Below, piece after piece: positions 33,233 to 36,880 of a DNA stretch of 36,880 nt. The number at the start of each line of letters is the position of its first letter. Within the stretch, counting starts at the first letter, position 1. The notes beneath the pieces were generated by a model. It made no database searches, was not told the origin of the DNA, and was given only the letters and a program-made list of their open reading frames with translations. This DNA comes from Planctomycetota bacterium (lineage in GTDB: Bacteria; Planctomycetota; GCA-002687715). Where the stretch lies: NCBI GenBank assembly GCA_002687715.1, contig NZBC01000081.1, forward strand, positions 1 through 36,880. The letters run 5' to 3'. A program made the translations under genes and the position numbers.

Positions 33233-33276
33233 CTTGATCGGACGACGGCCGATCCGCCTCCTGCCTGGAGGTCGTC

Positions 33277-33312
33277 GCCGGAGGTCCGGATCTCGAGATC
33301 CGGGCCTCCGGC
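33277..33312. promoter_or_regulatory. 36-bp near-perfect palindrome between the ECF and oxidoreductase genes
   Basis: GCCGGAGGTCCGGATCTC (33277-33294) is followed directly by its reverse complement, GAGATCCGGGCCTCCGGC (33295-33312), with one mismatch that would be a G-U pair in RNA. It ends 37 bases before ATG 33350 and has no T-run on either side. It could be a large operator for a dimeric regulator or an mRNA hairpin in the 5' region of the oxidoreductase gene. Confidence 0.6.
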
Positions 33313-33349
33313 AGGGCGCAGCCCATGGACCTTGTGATAAGTTCACGTC

Positions 33350-34657
33350 ATGACCCGAAAGCAGACCCGGAGAGATTTCCTCCGCAAGACGTCCGCGGGC
33401 ACAGCGGCTCTCGCCGTCGGCGCGGTGGGCACGCAAGCGTTCGCCATTCGGCGGCCCGGCGGCAATCCCCTGGAGACGATCCGCATCGGTGTCGTCGGGA
33501 CCGGGGGCCGCGGCGGCGGCGCATGCAGCGACAATCTTCACGGCAACGACAACGTCAAGATCGTCGCCATGGCGGACCTCGTTCCGAGCAAGTGCAAGAG
33601 GCTGCGCGATGGGCTCGCGAAGAAACGGGGCCCGGAGAAGGTCGACGTGTCGGACGACCGGATCTATTCGGGCCTCGACGGGTACGAGAAGATCATCGGT
33701 GCCAAGGACATCGACGTGGTCTTCCTGACCACGCCGCCGGGCTTCCGGCCGCCGTACCTGGAAGCGGCCGTTGCCGCGAAGAAGCACGTGTTCGCCGAGA
33801 AGCCCGTTTGCGTCGACCCCGCTGGCTACCGCGCGTGTCTGCGCGCCCACGAGCAGGCTGAGAAGCAAGGGACGGCGATCGTCACCGGCACGCAATACCG
33901 CCGGCAGACCAGCTTCCTGAAAGCGATCGAACTGATCCACGGCGGCAAGATCGGCAAGCCGATCGCCGCGACCGCGCGCTACTGCTCCAGCGGCATCTGG
34001 TACCGCGGACGCAAGGACGGCATGTCCGGTACGCGCTACCAGATCCACAACTGGATGCACTTCGTCTGGCTGTCGGGCGACCAGATTACCGAGCAGGCCG
34101 TCCACAACATCGACGCGATGAACTGGGTCTTCGGCGGACCGCCGGAGAGCGCGTACGGGTCGGGTGGACGGTTCACGCGCCCGGCCGACAGCGAGATGTG
34201 GGACAGCGCGTCGATCGACTACACGTACCCGGGCAACCGGCTCCTGTCGTTCGCCTGCCGTCAGATCCCCGGCACGGCGAGCGACGTCCACAACGTCGTC
34301 TACTGTCAGGGCGGCATCGCCTACATCAATGCGATGAACGGCGGCTCGCGTATCGTCGACGAGCAAGGCAAGGAGATCCTGAAGGTCAAGGGCGACATCC
34401 GCGCTGCGTACTGGCAGGAGCACAAGGACCTCATCGCGTCCATCCGCGCCGGCAAGCCGATCGTCGAGCTGAAGGAAACCGCCAACTCGTCGCTCACCGC
34501 GGTCATGGGCCGCATGGCGGCGTACACGGGTCGCAAGGTCAGCTGGGACTTCGCGGCGAACGAGTCGAAGCTCGACCTGTTCCCCAAGTCGCTTTCGTTG
34601 GACGCGGACATGACCTCGCACGGACACGCCGTGCCCGGGCGCTCCAAGCTCGTCTGA
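33350..34657 (+). CDS. Tat-exported Gfo/Idh/MocA family oxidoreductase
   Basis: 435 residues. A twin-arginine signal (TRRDFLRKTSAGTAALAVGA) is followed by the NAD(P) Rossmann fold IGVVGTGGRGGG, the conserved EKP motif (HVFAEKPVCVDP) and the C-terminal substrate-binding beta sheet containing the catalytic-region segment EQAVHNIDAMNW. These enzymes oxidise or reduce sugars and cyclitols; planctomycetes encode many exported members with unknown substrates. Cofactor is presumably loaded before folded export by Tat. The start has no Shine-Dalgarno; it lies 37 bases after a large palindrome. Its stop overlaps the next gene (TGATG). Confidence 0.92.
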   Translation: MTRKQTRRDFLRKTSAGTAALAVGAVGTQAFAIRRPGGNPLETIRIGVVGTGGRGGGACSDNLHGNDNVKIVAMADLVPSKCKRLRDGLAKKRGPEKVDVSDDRIYSGLDGYEKIIGAKDIDVVFLTTPPGFRPPYLEAAVAAKKHVFAEKPVCVDPAGYRACLRAHEQAEKQGTAIVTGTQYRRQTSFLKAIELIHGGKIGKPIAATARYCSSGIWYRGRKDGMSGTRYQIHNWMHFVWLSGDQITEQAVHNIDAMNWVFGGPPESAYGSGGRFTRPADSEMWDSASIDYTYPGNRLLSFACRQIPGTASDVHNVVYCQGGIAYINAMNGGSRIVDEQGKEILKVKGDIRAAYWQEHKDLIASIRAGKPIVELKETANSSLTAVMGRMAAYTGRKVSWDFAANESKLDLFPKSLSLDADMTSHGHAVPGRSKLV

Positions 34658-35910
34658 TGAACAACGTGGCGGGCGCGGTCCTCGTCGCGATGCTCCTTGC
34701 TGGCATCGCGTCCGCCCAGTCCGGCGAGGCCGCGTTCTCCGTTACCTGCCGCGACACGGATCAGAAGCCGGTTGCTGGCGCCGAGGTATTCGTGTTCCAG
34801 GCCCGCAAGGACGCCGCGGGCAAGTTCCGCTACGACCGACTCGGCACCAGCTTCAAGACCGATGCGAAGGGGCGGGTCCAGGGTCTGACCCCCGTCACCT
34901 ATGACGACGGCCGGTTCGATCGCTGGTTCGTCGCGCGCGTCCCGGGTCGGTTGATCGGGTTCGGACGTTCCGCTCGATTCCCTGCGCTCCCGTCGGACGA
35001 GGTGAAGCCGGCGTCGGTCCTCATGAGCGAGAGCCATGCGGTCACGGGCCAGGTGAACGTGCCCGAGGGCTTCGACGTGACGAAGGTCCGGGTTCGGGCG
35101 CTCTCGGTTGATGGCCCCCAAGGGCGCGGGACGGGCTTCCCGCGCGGCGGCGGCTCCTTCCCTGGTCTCGAAACGGCGCTCCCGCAGATCTTCGAGCGCA
35201 CGCCGAACGCGAAGGGCGAGTTCACGTTCGATGACGTGGCCATCGGGGGTCGGCTCTGCCTCGCCGCCGAGGGACCCGGGCTGGCCCAGGCGCAGTACTC
35301 GAACCTCCGAGATCCCGAGTACGCCGTCTTCGCGTTGGACATGGTGCCGGAGGCGGTGCTCGTCGGAGCGGTCACGACACCGGATCCGAAGCTGCGCGAA
35401 GGACTCATCGTCACCGCGCGCCTCACCTACGGTCGCGAACGCCCCACCCCGTACCTCTACACCTTCCGGACGCGGACGGACGCGAAGGGCGGCTTTCGCC
35501 TGACCGGCCTGCCCCAGACCAGGTTCACCGTGCGTATCGAAAAGCCGCCCTCGGACTTCGTCATGATGCCGCGCCTCGTCGAGGTCTTGCGCCACCGGGT
35601 GCCCCAGTCCATCGACATCGACCTCGAGACCGGCTTCAAGGTCTCCGGCATTGTTCGCGATGTGGACACCGACAAGCCGCTCCAGCACGCGAACATCTCC
35701 GCGATCACGAACTTCGAGCCGCACGCGGGCATCGCCTCGTCCCGCACGGGCGTGGATGGCCGCTTCACCCTCGTCCTGCCTCCCGGTGAGTGTCGTCTGT
35801 ACTTCTCCAGCGTCCCTCGTGGATACGAGTACCCGATGCCGCAACGACAGTGGGGCATCACCGTCGAGGAGTCGTTCGACGACCTCGAGTTCACGCTGAC
35901 GAAGAAGTAG
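34657..35910 (+). CDS. Secreted carboxypeptidase-regulatory-like (Ig-like) multi-domain protein
   Basis: 417 residues from ATG 34657, which overlaps the oxidoreductase stop. The signal peptide is MNNVAGAVLVAMLLAGIASAQ. Three or four beta-sandwich modules follow: FSVTCRDTDQKPVAGAEVFV, TGQVNVPEGFDVTKVRVRA and VSGIVRDVDTDKPLQHANIS, each with a KGxF- or DGRF-type turn (KGRVQG, KGEFTFDD, KGGFRLTG, DGRFTLVLPPGE). Such modules bind or stabilise and have no known catalysis. The same module type occurs in the extracytoplasmic part of the ECF fusion across the divergent promoter, which suggests related surface roles. Confidence 0.78.
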   Translation: MNNVAGAVLVAMLLAGIASAQSGEAAFSVTCRDTDQKPVAGAEVFVFQARKDAAGKFRYDRLGTSFKTDAKGRVQGLTPVTYDDGRFDRWFVARVPGRLIGFGRSARFPALPSDEVKPASVLMSESHAVTGQVNVPEGFDVTKVRVRALSVDGPQGRGTGFPRGGGSFPGLETALPQIFERTPNAKGEFTFDDVAIGGRLCLAAEGPGLAQAQYSNLRDPEYAVFALDMVPEAVLVGAVTTPDPKLREGLIVTARLTYGRERPTPYLYTFRTRTDAKGGFRLTGLPQTRFTVRIEKPPSDFVMMPRLVEVLRHRVPQSIDIDLETGFKVSGIVRDVDTDKPLQHANISAITNFEPHAGIASSRTGVDGRFTLVLPPGECRLYFSSVPRGYEYPMPQRQWGITVEESFDDLEFTLTKK

Positions 35911-36006
35911 TTCGCGCGCCGGGTCCCGCTCCCAGTTGTGCGGAAACTGTCAAGACCGACCGCACGACCGGGCCATTCTGTCTGGCGCGACCGGATCGGC
36001 GGATCG

Positions 36007-36033
36007 AATTCCCAAAAAGACCCGAGGGGAATT
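36007..36033. repeat. Inverted repeat upstream of the FG-GAP gene
   Basis: AATTCCC (36007-36013), 13-base spacer beginning AAAAAG, GGGAATT (36027-36033). It lies in the 224-base gap 35911-36134, which is AT-richer than its surroundings and probably holds the promoter of the next gene. No clear -35/-10 pair is visible. Confidence 0.35.
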
Positions 36034-36134
36034 TCCAGCGAACGTATCTGGTTCATAGGACGACGAGAAGAAGACCGGCGACACGGCACCACGCACCACC
36101 CTGACTCGCGTGGGCCCGGTAAGGAACTGCACCA

Positions 36135-36880
36135 ATGTTTGCCGGCTTTCGCGGGTTTCATCCCGCCTGCGCTCTCTCCTTGCTCCTTCCCTGCCTGCTC
36201 TGCGGCACTGTCTCGGGACAATGGGCGTTCACGATCCAGGATCGTGCGGACGGTGGCGCCACGACCTCGATCACGTCCGTCGATCTCAACGCCGACGCCT
36301 ACCGTGACGCGGTAGTTACGGATTTTGGAGTGGGGGACTCTGGCGGGCGCTTGCGGCTCTTCCTCAATCAAGCGGGCGTGCTGGTCCCGTTCGCGACGGT
36401 GTCGGCGGGGCGGTCGCCCATCGAGACTCTCGTCGCCGACGTGGATCTCGACGGCGGACCCGATCTCGTGATCCTCGAGGGGCGTGAGGCGACCCAAGTC
36501 CTCGTCCGTTACGGGCGCGGATTCGGCGTCTTCCTTCCCCCGATCAGCCTGGGTGTCCTCACGGGCCAGCCGCGCGACTTCGACGTCGCTGACGTGACCG
36601 GCGACGGAGCACCCGACGTCATCGTCGCGGTCCGTGGGTCGTCCCAACTGACGGTGTTTCCCAGCGATGGGATCGGCGGCTTCGGTGCACCCACGGCGCT
36701 GCTCACCTCGGCACGTGCAGTGTCGTGTTTCGCCGTTGGGGACATGGACCTGGACGGCATCCCGGACATCGCGCTCGGTCACGACGGTCCGGCTCAAATT
36801 GCAGTCAGGCGCGGAACTGCCGGAGGAGCGTTCGCACTGCCGATCTGGCTCGTCAACCCCGTCTCGGCTGGCCTGGAGAC
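36135..36880 (+). CDS. Secreted FG-GAP/VCBS-repeat beta-propeller protein, cut by window edge
   Basis: ATG 36135, with AAGGAA about 9 bases upstream, opens 248 codons that run off the end of the window. A signal peptide (ACALSLLLPCLLCGTVSGQ) is followed by at least four FG-GAP/VCBS-type repeats with calcium-binding D-x-D-x-D-G loops: VDLNADAYRDAVV, ADVDLDGGPDLVI, ADVTGDGAPDVIV and GDMDLDGIPDIAL. These resemble integrin-alpha blades and usually form a seven-bladed propeller, so about half the protein is visible. An exported binding or adhesion role is likely. Confidence 0.88.
   Translation, partial: MFAGFRGFHPACALSLLLPCLLCGTVSGQWAFTIQDRADGGATTSITSVDLNADAYRDAVVTDFGVGDSGGRLRLFLNQAGVLVPFATVSAGRSPIETLVADVDLDGGPDLVILEGREATQVLVRYGRGFGVFLPPISLGVLTGQPRDFDVADVTGDGAPDVIVAVRGSSQLTVFPSDGIGGFGAPTALLTSARAVSCFAVGDMDLDGIPDIALGHDGPAQIAVRRGTAGGAFALPIWLVNPVSAGLE

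Noticed and set aside
31471..33237. A 588-codon plus-strand frame opposite the ECF sigma gene
   Set aside because: The minus-strand gene has clear sigma region 2 and 4 motifs; the plus-strand translation has none.

Overview
The window is a GC-rich bacterial chromosome segment, most likely from a Planctomycetota-type organism. This is inferred from gene style, not from a marker gene. Supporting features are a Tat-exported Gfo/Idh oxidoreductase, a PQQ-type beta-propeller carrying EF-hands, a formylglycine-type sulfatase, an SGNH/acetyl-xylan-esterase fusion, secreted kelch and FG-GAP proteins, and an ECF sigma factor carrying a membrane-anchored extracellular domain. No rRNA, tRNA, CRISPR array, transposase or phage gene was recognised.

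Layout. Positions 1-9101 hold ordinary accessory genes on both strands: a secreted protein cut by the window edge, an LRR protein, a frame-disrupted HEAT-like secreted gene, a PQQ propeller overlapping an M50-like membrane peptidase, a basic repeat protein, a DUF2293 protein, a VOC/glyoxalase protein, and a two-domain SGNH plus alpha/beta hydrolase. Positions 9177-26463 hold a single-direction run of fifteen genes, almost all overlapping or abutting: CPBP protease, cysC, cysD, cysNC, a GH-A/GT2 fusion, an acyl carrier protein, a ketosynthase, a GNAT-like acyltransferase, an ABC exporter, a GT-B-like glycosyltransferase, a NodB-type deacetylase, two further paralogous glycosyltransferases and two sulfotransferases. 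One 156-base gap (13432-13587) splits it into a PAPS-supply half and an assembly half. Positions 26521-36880 return to secreted and regulatory genes: kelch propeller, sulfatase, secreted proteins, the ECF sigma fusion, Gfo/Idh oxidoreductase, a carboxypeptidase-regulatory-like protein and an FG-GAP protein running off the end.

How the genes work together. The central run looks like a complete line for a sulfated, acylated oligosaccharide or glycolipid. CysD/CysN and CysC would make PAPS. The glycosyltransferases would build the glycan. ACP, KS and the GNAT protein would prepare and attach an acyl chain. The deacetylase would expose an amine or hydroxyl. The sulfotransferases would add sulfate and the ABC protein would flip or export the product. 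The functional inventory parallels rhizobial Nod-factor biosynthesis (NodC, B, A, E, F, P, Q, H, I, J), but the domain architectures differ and the product is unknown. Two unusual details are a C-terminal APS-kinase domain of CysNC that has lost several conserved residues while a canonical stand-alone CysC lies upstream, and three homologous glycosyltransferases in one operon.
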